From positions 1-64,000 of the forward strand of contig JAEWBS010000141.1 of the NCBI GenBank assembly GCA_023391005.1: DNA of 64,000 nt, read 5' to 3'. Shown here piece by piece: positions 29,830 through 38,352 of the stretch. The translations under genes and the position numbers were made by a program. Each line of letters opens with the position of its first letter. The stretch's first letter is position 1. The stretch is from Bacillota bacterium. Its GTDB lineage: Bacteria > Bacillota > Clostridia > Oscillospirales > Ruminococcaceae. Under the pieces are notes generated by a model, which had not been told where the DNA came from, ran no database searches, and was given only the letters and a program-made list of their open reading frames with translations.

Positions 29830-31062
29830 ATGAAAAAGGTGCATTACAGCTGGGTTATCTGTGCGGCGGGCACATTATTATTAACCTGTACCGTGGGCGC
29901 GACCAGCAACGCGTTTTCCGCCTATCTGCCGTTTATAAAAGCGCAAGGCTATTCGGGTGCTCAGGTATCGTCGATATTATCGGTTCGCTGCCTTTTTTCG
30001 TTGCTCGGCATGTTTTGTGTGGAACGCTATTATAAGGTGTTGAATCTCCGAACGGGACTCGCACTTTCATGTCTGTTGTCGGCAGCGGGATTTGCTTCCT
30101 ACGCTTTTGCAAGCGCCATGTGGATGTACTATTTTCCCGCTATGCTGTGCGGCTTTGCGTATGGATTTGGTTCGCTGATTCCTATTTCAATTTTGATTCG
30201 ACGATGGTTTAGCAGCAAAAGGGCATATGCCATCGGCATATGCGCATCGGGAACCGGTATAGCGACCATTTGTTTTCCACCAGCCGTCACGCTGTTGGTT
30301 GAAAACTACGGCCTGTTTAACGCCTTTATGGCGGAAGCGTTTTTTCTGATCATCTGTGCGGGATTGATCGGACTGTTGCTGCGCAACGATCCGCATGAGC
30401 TGGGTTTGCGGCCCTACGGTGCGCAAAATAACCCCGATGGTAATGTTACCGCCCCAATAAAAGGCGGGCGTCGCTTGCCAAAAGGCCATCTGTTTTGTGT
30501 GCTGGGTGCCCTGCTGCTGCTTGGCGCGGTAGGAACAGCGGGCCCGGGTCACTTTTCAGTGTTGTTCACCACCTCGGGCTACAGTGCGATGCTTGCTTCA
30601 AGCGCTGTTTCGGTGTTCGGCATTTCGCTGACACTGAGCAAATTGACCTATGGATTGGTTTCTGACCGTATGGGCGGCTGCAAATCGTCGCTGCTGTTTT
30701 TCTTTGTATTGGCGCTGGGGTGCTTAAGTTGCAGCTTCGTTGACGGAAAAAGCAGCGTCCTCGTATTCGCAGGAGTGATTCTGATGGGCTTAGGATATCC
30801 GCCCGCGACGGTTGGCATTTCGGTCTGGGCCGCCGATTTTTCGCGGGAGGCCGACTACGCCAAAACGCTTAAATGGTTTCAGATCAGCTATTCGCTGGGC
30901 GGATTGATCTTTGCTTCGACCCCCGGCTTCCTATATGATTTGACCGGGCGTTATCAGGTCGCGTATCTCGCGTTTTTAGGCGTTATACCGCTGATGGCGA
31001 CCGCCATATGGCACGCCTATCATTTCTTAACTCAAAATTCATCGCTCAAAACAGGGCAATAA
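29830..31062 (+). CDS. MFS transporter, oxalate/formate-antiporter-like
   Basis: A 410-residue major facilitator with 12 hydrophobic helices. VHYSWVICAAGTLL at the start, FGSLIPISILIRRWFSSKRAYAIGICASGTG in the first half and LTYGLVSDRMGG in the second resemble the OFA/monocarboxylate subgroup. A carboxylate substrate is inference. AAGGAG at 29811-29816 is 13 bases from ATG 29830 and only 4 from TTG 29821; ATG was preferred. Divergent from the LysR gene. Confidence 0.82.
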   Translation: MKKVHYSWVICAAGTLLLTCTVGATSNAFSAYLPFIKAQGYSGAQVSSILSVRCLFSLLGMFCVERYYKVLNLRTGLALSCLLSAAGFASYAFASAMWMYYFPAMLCGFAYGFGSLIPISILIRRWFSSKRAYAIGICASGTGIATICFPPAVTLLVENYGLFNAFMAEAFFLIICAGLIGLLLRNDPHELGLRPYGAQNNPDGNVTAPIKGGRRLPKGHLFCVLGALLLLGAVGTAGPGHFSVLFTTSGYSAMLASSAVSVFGISLTLSKLTYGLVSDRMGGCKSSLLFFFVLALGCLSCSFVDGKSSVLVFAGVILMGLGYPPATVGISVWAADFSREADYAKTLKWFQISYSLGGLIFASTPGFLYDLTGRYQVAYLAFLGVIPLMATAIWHAYHFLTQNSSLKTGQ

Positions 31063-31065
31063 TTT

Positions 31066-31113
31066 AAAAGACACAAGCGGAGCCGGGTTGATCGACTCCG
31101 CTTGTGTCTTTTA
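31066..31113. terminator. Bidirectional terminator between MFS and aminotransferase genes
   Basis: AAAAGACACAAGCGGAG and CTCCGCTTGTGTCTTTT pair over 17 bp; T runs on both strands serve the convergent genes. Its right end overlaps the aminotransferase stop codon. Confidence 0.9.
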
Positions 31114-32244
31114 AGTTTTTGTTATCATAAAATCGGTGATGGTATTAATAATCAGCGCCAAATCGTCTTGGCTGAGATAGGCGTGAATCGGTATGCTCAA
31201 AACCTGCTCGCAGGTGGTCTCCGAGACGGGGAGCATTCCTTTTTTGCCGCCCAGATATGCAAACGCGGCCTGCAAATGCAGCGGGGCAGGATAGTACACC
31301 ATACTGGGGATACCACAGGTGCTCAGCGCAAGCTTTAACCGGTCGCGGGTCACCCGGTTGGGCAAGCGCAGCGTATATTGCGACCACGCCGAAACGGTAT
31401 CGGGCGGGATGACCGGCGTAATGCCGAAACGGGATAATGCCGCGGTATATTTTTTAGCGTTTTCATTGCGGGTGGCCAGCTCATCGTCAAAAATGGAGAG
31501 CTTTTGCAGCAGCACCGCCGCCTGCAAAGTATCTAACCTTGAATTGATGCCGATAATGCGGTGATCATATTTTGAGCTGCCCTTGCCGTGCAGCCTTAAA
31601 GAATGGATGGTTTCAGCGTGCGGGCGGCTATCGGTAAAAATAGCGCCGCCGTCGCCGTAACAGCCCAACGGCTTAACGGGGAAAAAGCTTGTAGCCGAGA
31701 TTTCGCCAAAGGTACAGGAGGCGCGGCCAAAACGGCTGGCCCCAAAACTTTGTGCGGCGTCCTCAAGCAACCACAGTCCTTCTCTTGCCGCAATGTGGTT
31801 TAAACGCCGGTAGTCGGCCGGCACGCCGAATAAATTCACCGCCAGGATACCGACCGGCCGCAGCCAGCCCTCCTGTTGAATCGTCGAGATGGCGTGTTCG
31901 AGCGAGGCGGGGTCCATGTTAAAGGTTTCATCAACATCGACAAAGACCGGCGTGGCTCCGCGCAGCGCCACCGCCTCCGCCGTGGCGGCAAAGGTAAAGG
32001 CCGGCACAAAGACGGCGTCGCCGTGACCCGCGCCCCAGGCCATAATGGCAAGCGTCAGCGCGTCGGTTCCATTTGCGCAGCACAGACAAAAGCTGCTGCC
32101 GGTGCGGGCGGCCAGCCGTTCCTCCAGCGTATCAACCTGCGCCCCGCAGATATAGCAGCAGTCTTGCAGTACCTGCTCGATAGAGGTGGACATGCTTGCC
32201 GATAGCCGTTTGTATTGCTCGGGTAGTCCTGAAAAGTTGATCAT
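31111..32244 (-). CDS. DegT/DnrJ/EryC1/StrS sugar aminotransferase, WbpE-like
   Basis: A 377-residue PLP-dependent aminotransferase of nucleotide sugars. CANGTDALTLAI binds the PLP phosphate, LLEDAAQSFGA holds the Asp contacting the PLP ring, and Lys in SFFPVKPLGCYGDGGA forms the Schiff base. The pairing with a WbpD-like acetyltransferase suggests amination of a UDP-3-keto-sugar on the way to a diacetamido uronate or related sugar. It overlaps that gene by 4 bp (ATGA). Neighbouring flagellar genes make flagellin or surface glycosylation possible. Dehydrogenases of the pathway are not in the window. Confidence 0.85.
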   Translation of the reverse strand: MINFSGLPEQYKRLSASMSTSIEQVLQDCCYICGAQVDTLEERLAARTGSSFCLCCANGTDALTLAIMAWGAGHGDAVFVPAFTFAATAEAVALRGATPVFVDVDETFNMDPASLEHAISTIQQEGWLRPVGILAVNLFGVPADYRRLNHIAAREGLWLLEDAAQSFGASRFGRASCTFGEISATSFFPVKPLGCYGDGGAIFTDSRPHAETIHSLRLHGKGSSKYDHRIIGINSRLDTLQAAVLLQKLSIFDDELATRNENAKKYTAALSRFGITPVIPPDTVSAWSQYTLRLPNRVTRDRLKLALSTCGIPSMVYYPAPLHLQAAFAYLGGKKGMLPVSETTCEQVLSIPIHAYLSQDDLALIINTITDFMITKT

Positions 32245-32816
32245 AACATATCACCACTTTCGAGAACGGGGCCGGTTTGGCAAAATTTATACCGGCGTCC
32301 GCAACAACAGCTGGGGTTAGAGGCTGAAATAGGTTTGCCGCAGCGACAGATCCACCCGCGCAGCCGAGCGGGAACACCCATAACCAGTGCGTGGTTTGGC
32401 ACATCCTTGGTGACGACGCTTCCGGCGCCCACCATCGCGTGGCTGCCCACCGTCACCCCGGCAATGATCACACAGCCTGCCCCGAGCGAAGCGCCGTGCT
32501 TAATCAGCGTTTTTTCGTACTCATCGGGCTGCTTGGGGTATTCGCAGCGGGGATAGCGCACATTGGTAAAGGTCGCGTTCGGGCCGCAGAAAACATCATC
32601 CTCAAGTGTCACGCCTTTAAAAACTGAGACATTGTTTTGCAGCCGCACCCTATCGCCCAAAACAGCCCCGGGCGCAATATAGGTGTTTTGGCCCAGAGAG
32701 CAGTTTTCGCCAATTCTCGCACCGCTGCGAACCACGGCATGGTGCCAAATCTGTGTTCCGCTGCCGATTTCGACATCCTCTTCAACGCAGGCCGTCGCGT
32801 GAAGCTTATAGGCCAT
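32241..32816 (-). CDS. Left-handed beta-helix N-acetyltransferase, WbpD-like
   Basis: A 191-residue hexapeptide-repeat acyltransferase (LbH fold). Imperfect hexapeptides run from about residue 10 to 145 (for example IGSGTQIWHHAVV, IGENCSLGQNTYI, VGSHAMVGAGSVV), with the usual loop PNATFTNVRYPR. WbpD/WlbB enzymes N-acetylate a UDP-3-amino sugar, the product of the enzyme encoded next. The C-terminal 35 residues carry a CRCG...CCCG cysteine cluster that may bind zinc. ATG at 32816 follows GGGAGGG. Confidence 0.85.
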   Translation of the reverse strand: MAYKLHATACVEEDVEIGSGTQIWHHAVVRSGARIGENCSLGQNTYIAPGAVLGDRVRLQNNVSVFKGVTLEDDVFCGPNATFTNVRYPRCEYPKQPDEYEKTLIKHGASLGAGCVIIAGVTVGSHAMVGAGSVVTKDVPNHALVMGVPARLRGWICRCGKPISASNPSCCCGRRYKFCQTGPVLESGDML

Positions 32817-32845
32817 AGATCAGCCCTCCCCTGGATGTAGTACAG

Positions 32846-33000
32846 ATACCCTGCTAAAACCTGTTTGCAGCGGCTTTTGTGCTCTGTACGGATATCGGAC
32901 TCTGGGGGCGGTCTTCCCCCCCATATCCCCGCATAGGATGCAAGGCCGCCCGCTGATTTGCCAGTCTTGTCAGCGGGTATCGGTATTATAGGCAATCCGG
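32846..33000 (-). other. Structured leader upstream of the WbpD-like gene
   Basis: On the minus strand CCCGCTGA and TCAGCGGG form a stem, directly followed by GGCGGCCTT, which can pair with AAGACCGCC about 40 bases later. TATAAT on the minus strand lies near 32991-32986, without a clear -35. No riboswitch class was recognised. It may be a leader or remnant sequence. Confidence 0.3.
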
Positions 33001-33068
33001 GCAACGGCACCTGTCCAAATTGCTTTCATTTTCACATTCTATGGGGAAATGGATCAAAAATATGACAC

Positions 33069-33102
33069 AAAAAAGAGCCAATCCGAAGATTGGCTCTTTT
33101 TA
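33069..33102 (-). terminator. Terminator of the fliD-fliS operon
   Basis: AAAAAGAGCCAATC, loop CGAA, GATTGGCTCTTTTT. Eight bases beyond the fliS stop. Confidence 0.9.
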
Positions 33103-33109
33103 AAATATC

Positions 33110-33529
33110 TCAACCTGAGACGGCAAAATGCGAGCTGCCCGCCGAAGTTTGGCTGTTTTCGATTCGGGACAGCCGATCCCCCTGAATGAAGACGTCCCGC
33201 AGTTCTTCGACCATGGGCACGATCTCTTGGATGATTGAGGCGTCTTTTTTCACATTTGCGGCGATCAACTGGCGATTAAAAAAATCGTACAGCGCCGCAA
33301 GGTTATTTGAAATCGGATATTGTCTGTCCAATGTGGCGGTGAGATAGTTTAAAATTTTCTGCGCCTTTTGCAGTGCCAGATTGGTGGCCGGAATATCTTT
33401 TTCCGAAATGCCCTGAATCGCTAGATTCATATTTAAAATCGTTGCCTCATACAGCTTTGTCAGCATTTCACCGTGTGTCATCGTCATAACTGACTGTGAG
33501 GCGTATTTGTTATAGGGGTTATAAGCCAT
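33110..33529 (-). CDS. fliS: Flagellar export chaperone FliS
   Basis: FliS binds the flagellin C-terminus and keeps it monomeric until export. The 139-residue protein begins MAYNPYNKYASQSVMTMTHGEML, close to the canonical N-terminus, and is all-helical with typical length. ATG at 33529 was chosen because the longer frame begins inside fliD and adds a non-homologous lead. It follows fliD by 26 bp. It contains the usual LYDFFNRQLIAAN region. A flagellin partner is not in the window. Confidence 0.92.
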   Translation of the reverse strand: MAYNPYNKYASQSVMTMTHGEMLTKLYEATILNMNLAIQGISEKDIPATNLALQKAQKILNYLTATLDRQYPISNNLAALYDFFNRQLIAANVKKDASIIQEIVPMVEELRDVFIQGDRLSRIENSQTSAGSSHFAVSG

Positions 33530-33555
33530 ATTTTTACCCTCTCTCAACGCACTTA

Positions 33556-36282
33556 TTACATCGAAGACATCATCGAAGTCAACCACGAGCTGGTACCGTT
33601 CATATTTGAAATCATCGATTCCATTGCATTAAACTGCTTCCAATAACGCCCGTACTCCTTTTGATACCGTGTCTCAAGCCTATCAAGACCAGCTGTGATA
33701 TCCTTGATCTGCTTGTAAATGTTGCTGGAGGTGTCAGTTCTGCCCGCAGTACCGGCTATGCGTACGAGGGTACCGGGGTTCGTAGGGCTGGTTCTGGTCG
33801 CGTCACTGATCGCTTTGTTGAGCAGCGTGCCAAGACCGGTCTCAGAGTCGGTGAATAACCTCATAACAGCGTTAGGATCCTCTGCAATCAGCGATTTAAG
33901 CTTGCTGGGGTCGCTGATAGTCATATTATCCTTTGTGCCGAAATAAGAAGTCGTTATACCCAGATCATAAAGGGCAAGGCTGCCTTCCGGCTTGGTATAA
34001 AGCGTTCTGCGCAGGCTTGACAGCACACCCGCCAACGAGCTGTCGTTGCGCAACAGGCCTTCCTTCGCTTTTGACTCCCACTTTTCGATCTGCGAATCGC
34101 TCATCTCATCTTCCTGTGTAGTGGTCAGCGGCAGATATTTCTTATAGGTGGGGTCAGCGTCCAACAGCTTATTGATGCTGTTGGTCAGCGTGTTGTAATC
34201 GCTTATAAATTTGATGACAGTATCGTAAATTTGGTCGGTGCCCTGTGTGACCGTGATGGTGGAGGCCTCGTCGGTTTCAGAAAGCAAGGTTAGGCTGACG
34301 CCGTCCACCGTAAAGGAGTTTGTATTGCGCTCGATTTCGACACCGTTGATCTCCGCGACAGCATTCGAGCCGTCGGTTACCTTAAACAAGTTGGGGTCGG
34401 CGGCATAAGCATTTAATCTGCCTTCGGTCTGTCCAAACAGCTTGCCGCTGACATCAACAAAATCCATGGGAATATCGACGCCACAGATGCGGATATAGGC
34501 CTTGCTCTCGTCAAACGAGATGTCAAAGTTAGCCGAGCTACCCCCCGCAGCGATATAACCCGCTTTAATCTCTGTGATGATATCATCAATGGTCTTATTG
34601 CTGTCAAAGCTTAGCGTTGTTCCGCCAATATTAAAAACAATATCCTCTTCAACACCCAACTCCGCGAGTGTGGTGCTGCCCTCCGCCTTGGTGCTAAAGC
34701 CCAGCACAGAGAGGCTGTCGTCATAGACGTGGCCAGTATAGCCGTTCGTCGTGTTCAGGCTGATGCTTTTACCGTCCCCAGAAATAGCAAACGACACATT
34801 GGGGTTGTCACTCCCATCCTTACCAAACTGCTCAGCAAGCGCGTCGTTGATCGCATCGACCAGCTCACCGGCTGAGGTGTAGGCGTTGGGAATGGTCAGC
34901 GATACCTTATCGCCGTTAATATTGAGATTGACGATGCCGCCTTCAAAGAGAAAATCGCCTTCGGGAATGGCGGCGCTGGTCATGACCGACTTAGACAGTG
35001 TCGTGCCGGTGGTGTTGCCGGAAGGCGCAATGCCAAACATCGCGGTCATCAGGTTGCCTTCGCTCTGGGAAATATCAAAGCTATACCCGGCGCCGCGCGC
35101 GCCTGAAGCTGTTGCCTCAAGGCTAAAGGTGTCGGTGGTGGCGGAATAGCTGATCTTAACGCCCGCATCGCTGTTGTTGATCGCGTTCATGATCGAAGAG
35201 ATGGTCTGATCGGAAGAGAAGCTGAAATCCACGCCGTTGATCGTAAATTCCTGCCGTTGCCCAAGAACAGGCGTGGCAAAATAGTTGTCGCTCAACGTAG
35301 TGTTCAGTGCGATTTTATTTGAAACGTTTTTCTTTAACCCAAGCGCGGCCATCGTGTCCTCGTCGCCGCTGAGAGAAATTTTGCGGTCGACTGAGGATGA
35401 AAAACTGATTTTTCCGCCGGTCTCAGATACGGCGATGCCGGTGCCAAAGGCGGAGGAGATCACTGAATTGAGCTGATCGGCAATACCAACCGTCGTATTC
35501 AACGGATTAAAGGAAATTGACTTCGTTGTGCCGTCAATAGTGACCGACAGCGTCGGCAACACAGCGGCGGTGTTCATCTTAAAGGAGGCGCTGCCTGTGC
35601 CGGATACACTGGCTCCGCCAACGAGCTTTAGCGCTGTCTCGCTGCCCGCAATTGATACCTTAGCGTCCGCATCTGTAGCCTTTAGCGTAAACGCTCCGTT
35701 GACATATTCAACAGTGGCTTTGCCCTGCAGCGCGTTATTCAGAGTCGTTCTGGCCTCCAGACTGCTTTTTCCGGCGAACTCACTGAGTGCGACGTCAATG
35801 GTTTCGGTGCCAATCTTAAAGGTGATGGTCTCATCGAGCGCTGTCTTAAGCGCCTCAAGCTTAACAGTATCGACCGTACCGATAATTTCGGCGGAGGCGC
35901 GTTTTGTAGCTGTCTGTTTAAAATTAGAGGCAAGGCTCTTGATTTTGTTGACCGTTATGTTGCCGCTGGCGGCGCTGCTAGTAGCCGAAACGGTATAGCT
36001 CTTAGATGTTGTCGAAGCGCTTTTCGATTCAAAAAAAGACTGTGACAACAGGTTGGAGGCTTGATTGGTATAGCTGAAATAGGTCGTTTGAAATTTTTGC
36101 AGATCAGAAATAACGCTCCGATACAGCTCCTGCTTATATTCCAGCTGCGTTTTTTTCTGGTTCTGTGAATCAATTTTGTTTTGTGTTCCCGCAAGCATCT
36201 GTTTGACGACACTTTCGGTGTCTATACCCGAGGCAAGGCCGGAGAACCCCTTGCTTGAGGCGGATAAAGAGTTGATAGCCAT
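33556..36282 (-). CDS. fliD: Flagellar filament capping protein FliD
   Basis: FliD (HAP2) caps the filament tip and folds incoming flagellin. The N-terminal D0 region (about 1-110) contains GFSGLASGIDTESVVKQML, which is diagnostic, and the C-terminal FliD_C segment ends with NAMESMISNMNGTSSWLTSMM, another family signature. At 908 residues it is clearly longer than many FliD proteins (often 450-700), with extra beta-rich domains between about 180 and 620. ATG at 36282 follows AAAGGAG. A sigma-D type -10 lies upstream. Co-transcribed with fliS. Confidence 0.93.
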   Translation of the reverse strand: MAINSLSASSKGFSGLASGIDTESVVKQMLAGTQNKIDSQNQKKTQLEYKQELYRSVISDLQKFQTTYFSYTNQASNLLSQSFFESKSASTTSKSYTVSATSSAASGNITVNKIKSLASNFKQTATKRASAEIIGTVDTVKLEALKTALDETITFKIGTETIDVALSEFAGKSSLEARTTLNNALQGKATVEYVNGAFTLKATDADAKVSIAGSETALKLVGGASVSGTGSASFKMNTAAVLPTLSVTIDGTTKSISFNPLNTTVGIADQLNSVISSAFGTGIAVSETGGKISFSSSVDRKISLSGDEDTMAALGLKKNVSNKIALNTTLSDNYFATPVLGQRQEFTINGVDFSFSSDQTISSIMNAINNSDAGVKISYSATTDTFSLEATASGARGAGYSFDISQSEGNLMTAMFGIAPSGNTTGTTLSKSVMTSAAIPEGDFLFEGGIVNLNINGDKVSLTIPNAYTSAGELVDAINDALAEQFGKDGSDNPNVSFAISGDGKSISLNTTNGYTGHVYDDSLSVLGFSTKAEGSTTLAELGVEEDIVFNIGGTTLSFDSNKTIDDIITEIKAGYIAAGGSSANFDISFDESKAYIRICGVDIPMDFVDVSGKLFGQTEGRLNAYAADPNLFKVTDGSNAVAEINGVEIERNTNSFTVDGVSLTLLSETDEASTITVTQGTDQIYDTVIKFISDYNTLTNSINKLLDADPTYKKYLPLTTTQEDEMSDSQIEKWESKAKEGLLRNDSSLAGVLSSLRRTLYTKPEGSLALYDLGITTSYFGTKDNMTISDPSKLKSLIAEDPNAVMRLFTDSETGLGTLLNKAISDATRTSPTNPGTLVRIAGTAGRTDTSSNIYKQIKDITAGLDRLETRYQKEYGRYWKQFNAMESMISNMNGTSSWLTSMMSSM

Positions 36283-36348
36283 GACGTGACGCTCCTTTCT
36301 GAAATGTCCAAAATAGTCGTTAATAAAATCTTTCTATGCTACACTTTA

Positions 36349-36372
36349 TATATCGGCAGTAAAAACGAAAAA
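36349..36372 (-). promoter_or_regulatory. Sigma-D (FliA-type) promoter for fliD-fliS
   Basis: Minus strand GCCGATATA (36357-36349) matches the flagellar sigma-D -10 closely. The -35 is poor at N15 (TTTA), within a T-rich stretch. It lies about 65 bases before the fliD start, in the only gap of this operon. Confidence 0.6.
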
Positions 36373-36389
36373 TAAAGCGATTTTATACA

Positions 36390-36866
36390 TTAAATCCGTT
36401 GATCCTTTACGCTGATGCTCTGTTCTTGCTGAACAATACCCGAGCTGGAAATATATTTGATCAGGCGAGGCGTATTTTTCGATTCGGCGATGCGCTCTTT
36501 CAGCTGATCGCGCAGGTCGATCATCCGCTCAAGGGCCTGTTGGTTGACATCGGTACAACGTGAGATCACAGCTCTGATCTGCTGCGCCTCTAAAAAGACC
36601 GGCTGCCACTGCGGGGGAAGCTCTGAAAAATCGCAGCTGTTAGACAATATAGAGTCAAGCGAGGGGGAGACCGCCACGGCGTTGGCGCACTCAGAAATCT
36701 GATCGGTCACATTATCTATTTCATTTGCCAATTCAGCCCGTTTTGTGATATAATCAGCCATATCATCCATGTTACAGCTAGTTAAAAGGTTTGTGTAACG
36801 TTCAAACTCTAAAAAAAGCGCCAGCTTTTTTTGTAATAATAAAACAACGTCCTGTATCATCTGCAT
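36390..36866 (-). CDS. FliT/FlgN-like helical protein, probable flagellar chaperone
   Basis: A 158-residue all-helical protein without a signal or membrane segment. Long amphipathic helices cover about 1-60 and 85-140 (LLLQKKLALFLEFERYT; LERMIDLRDQLKERIAES). Size, position just upstream of fliD and the helical pattern suggest a FliT- or FlgN-type export chaperone, perhaps for FliD. Direct homology was not recognisable by eye. ATG at 36866 follows AAGGAG. Its promoter must overlap the start of the divergent gene at 36915. Confidence 0.55.
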   Translation of the reverse strand: MQMIQDVVLLLQKKLALFLEFERYTNLLTSCNMDDMADYITKRAELANEIDNVTDQISECANAVAVSPSLDSILSNSCDFSELPPQWQPVFLEAQQIRAVISRCTDVNQQALERMIDLRDQLKERIAESKNTPRLIKYISSSGIVQQEQSISVKDQRI

Positions 36867-36914
36867 ATTAAACAGCTCCTTTTTGCAAGAATACCGGCGG
36901 TTGCCATACGAGAG

Positions 36915-37544
36915 GTGGGAATAACCATCAATTCCATTGAGTTTTCAGCACTTTTAGAATCGGAAGAAAATGATATCCTCGAACCGGGTCAGGCCTATAT
37001 CTCGTCCGATAATTCCGTGACCTTTACCAGCGATTTTGTACCGCTCATCAAGCTGGGCAGTGAGGTGACGGTGGTTCGCGTCATAGGTGAGAAGCGGCTC
37101 GATCGTTTTGTGGGCAAGGTCTACCTCTCTTCCCGCAAATTGCTTAGAATTGTCGACGTTGACAGCGCGGCCATTGACCCAGCGCTCGAGATGTTTGAAA
37201 GCAATATCATTTTACCGGCCGATTTTTTGGTCGCACCGGGTGCGACCACTCGCTTTAATATTCAGAAAGCGCGGGCTGTCAGCGGGTTTGTCCGCTATAT
37301 CTCGCCCCAGTCGGTTAAAATCTGCACGATGGAGTTTGCGGACAAGGGCGACTATCTCGTATTCTCGCTCGAAGACCCAGCGCTTTCGCTTGACAAAATG
37401 CTGGTATGCGTCAAAGAGCGCGTGCTGCTGATGCGCAGCGCGGCGTTGCTGCTGTGCGAGGTGGTTTCGCTGAGCATGGAGAACGGCGTGGCAATCGCGG
37501 GTTTTCTAGAAGCTTTAAAGGTAAGAGATGAGCAGGACGAATAA
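36915..37544 (+). CDS. Uncharacterised protein in the csrA-fliD gap
   Basis: A 209-residue, mostly beta-strand protein without signal peptide or membrane segment. Its layout (two beta modules of about 90 residues) recalls the N-terminal YcgR-like part of PilZ proteins, but the RxxxR and DxSxxG c-di-GMP motifs are absent. The start is GTG at 36915 with a weak ribosome site (GAGAGG); no better in-frame start exists upstream. It is the only plus-strand gene within the late-flagellar block and occupies the place where Bacillus has hag (flagellin). Confidence 0.55.
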   Translation: MGITINSIEFSALLESEENDILEPGQAYISSDNSVTFTSDFVPLIKLGSEVTVVRVIGEKRLDRFVGKVYLSSRKLLRIVDVDSAAIDPALEMFESNIILPADFLVAPGATTRFNIQKARAVSGFVRYISPQSVKICTMEFADKGDYLVFSLEDPALSLDKMLVCVKERVLLMRSAALLLCEVVSLSMENGVAIAGFLEALKVRDEQDE

Positions 37545-37564
37545 AGGCATATATTTAAGGTAAA

Positions 37565-37598
37565 GCCGGACGGGTTAAAACCCGTTCGGCGTTTTTTT
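37565..37598 (+). terminator. Terminator overlapping the csrA stop
   Basis: GCCGGACGGG, loop TTAAAA, CCCGTTCGGC, then GTTTTTTTG. It ends the plus-strand gene at 36915 and covers the last codons of csrA, whose C-terminal KTPNGF is encoded by the stem. Confidence 0.88.
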
Positions 37599-37838
37599 GT
37601 TTTGCAGGCTTATTTGCTTGATACTGGCCGCCAGATTGTGCACCGCACTGTCGTCCGCCTTATAAACAGCGGCTACGTTGCTCTTAATCGTTTGCAGCAG
37701 CTCATCGCGCAGCACATTGAGCTCGAGCGGCGCGTCGATGCCAATCTTGACCTTATCACCCGAAATTTCGGTGACAGTGATATGAATGTTGTCGCCGATA
37801 TGAAATATCTGGCCGGGTTTACGGCTGATGACTAGCAT
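37575..37838 (-). CDS. csrA: Carbon storage regulator CsrA
   Basis: CsrA is an RNA-binding repressor of translation; in Firmicutes its main target is flagellin mRNA and it is antagonised by FliW. The 87-residue protein starts MLVISRKPGQIFHIGDNIHI, the canonical sequence, with DKVKIGIDAP in strand 3-4. The C-terminal tail is longer than in E. coli CsrA (61 residues), as usual for Gram-positive forms with the extended FliW-binding region. ATG at 37838 overlaps the fliW stop by 7 bp. Confidence 0.96.
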   Translation of the reverse strand: MLVISRKPGQIFHIGDNIHITVTEISGDKVKIGIDAPLELNVLRDELLQTIKSNVAAVYKADDSAVHNLAASIKQISLQNKKTPNGF

Positions 37839-38275
37839 GACGATCCCTCCCCGACGTTATTAAGTAGCGCGCGGACAGGATAATCTTGCTCTAAAACCAC
37901 CTGTGCGGCGAGCTTTTCCACGGGATTGATCACCAGAGGGCTCTTCAGGTTGACGGTGGCGATGCCGGTCTGAGCGGGGACAACCACCAAGCTGCGCAAA
38001 ACGGCGTCAGCCTGTGCGGAAAGCCCCAGTTTGGACAGAATAGCGGGCGTAATGCTCGGCGCGTAGTTTTCAAAAACGGTATGCGGGTCGATAATGATAA
38101 AACAAACATCCTTGTCATCGATCGATTGCAGCCACCCCAAGGCGTCCCCCAGCTCGTCATCGTATAAAATAACAAAACGCTCCTGCGCTTCAAAGCCCAG
38201 TATTGGGAGCTTAAAGGTCAGAATACCGTCTTCAGAAATGTCGATGTTGCCAAAATCTCTGGTTTCAATGGTCAT
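37832..38275 (-). CDS. fliW: Flagellar assembly factor FliW
   Basis: FliW binds flagellin or CsrA and thereby couples flagellin synthesis to filament assembly. The 147-residue protein has the family features GILTFKLPILGFEAQERFV and the C-terminal VNLKSPLVINPVEKLAAQVV. ATG at 38275 is preceded by AAGGAG at 7 bp; TTG at 38281 is also in frame but sits too close. Operon with csrA, overlapping by 7 bp. Confidence 0.94.
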   Translation of the reverse strand: MTIETRDFGNIDISEDGILTFKLPILGFEAQERFVILYDDELGDALGWLQSIDDKDVCFIIIDPHTVFENYAPSITPAILSKLGLSAQADAVLRSLVVVPAQTGIATVNLKSPLVINPVEKLAAQVVLEQDYPVRALLNNVGEGSSC

Positions 38276-38352
38276 ATCCAATCTCCTTTATTAACGGTTG
38301 ACATAGGGGTTCATAAAAGGCCTTCGCAGGTGGGCTTTTCCACCGTAAAAGC

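Noticed and set aside
32609..33010. Minus-strand 133-residue frame upstream of the WbpD-like gene
   Set aside because: It overlaps the acetyltransferase in another frame and contains leader hairpins; no domain was seen.
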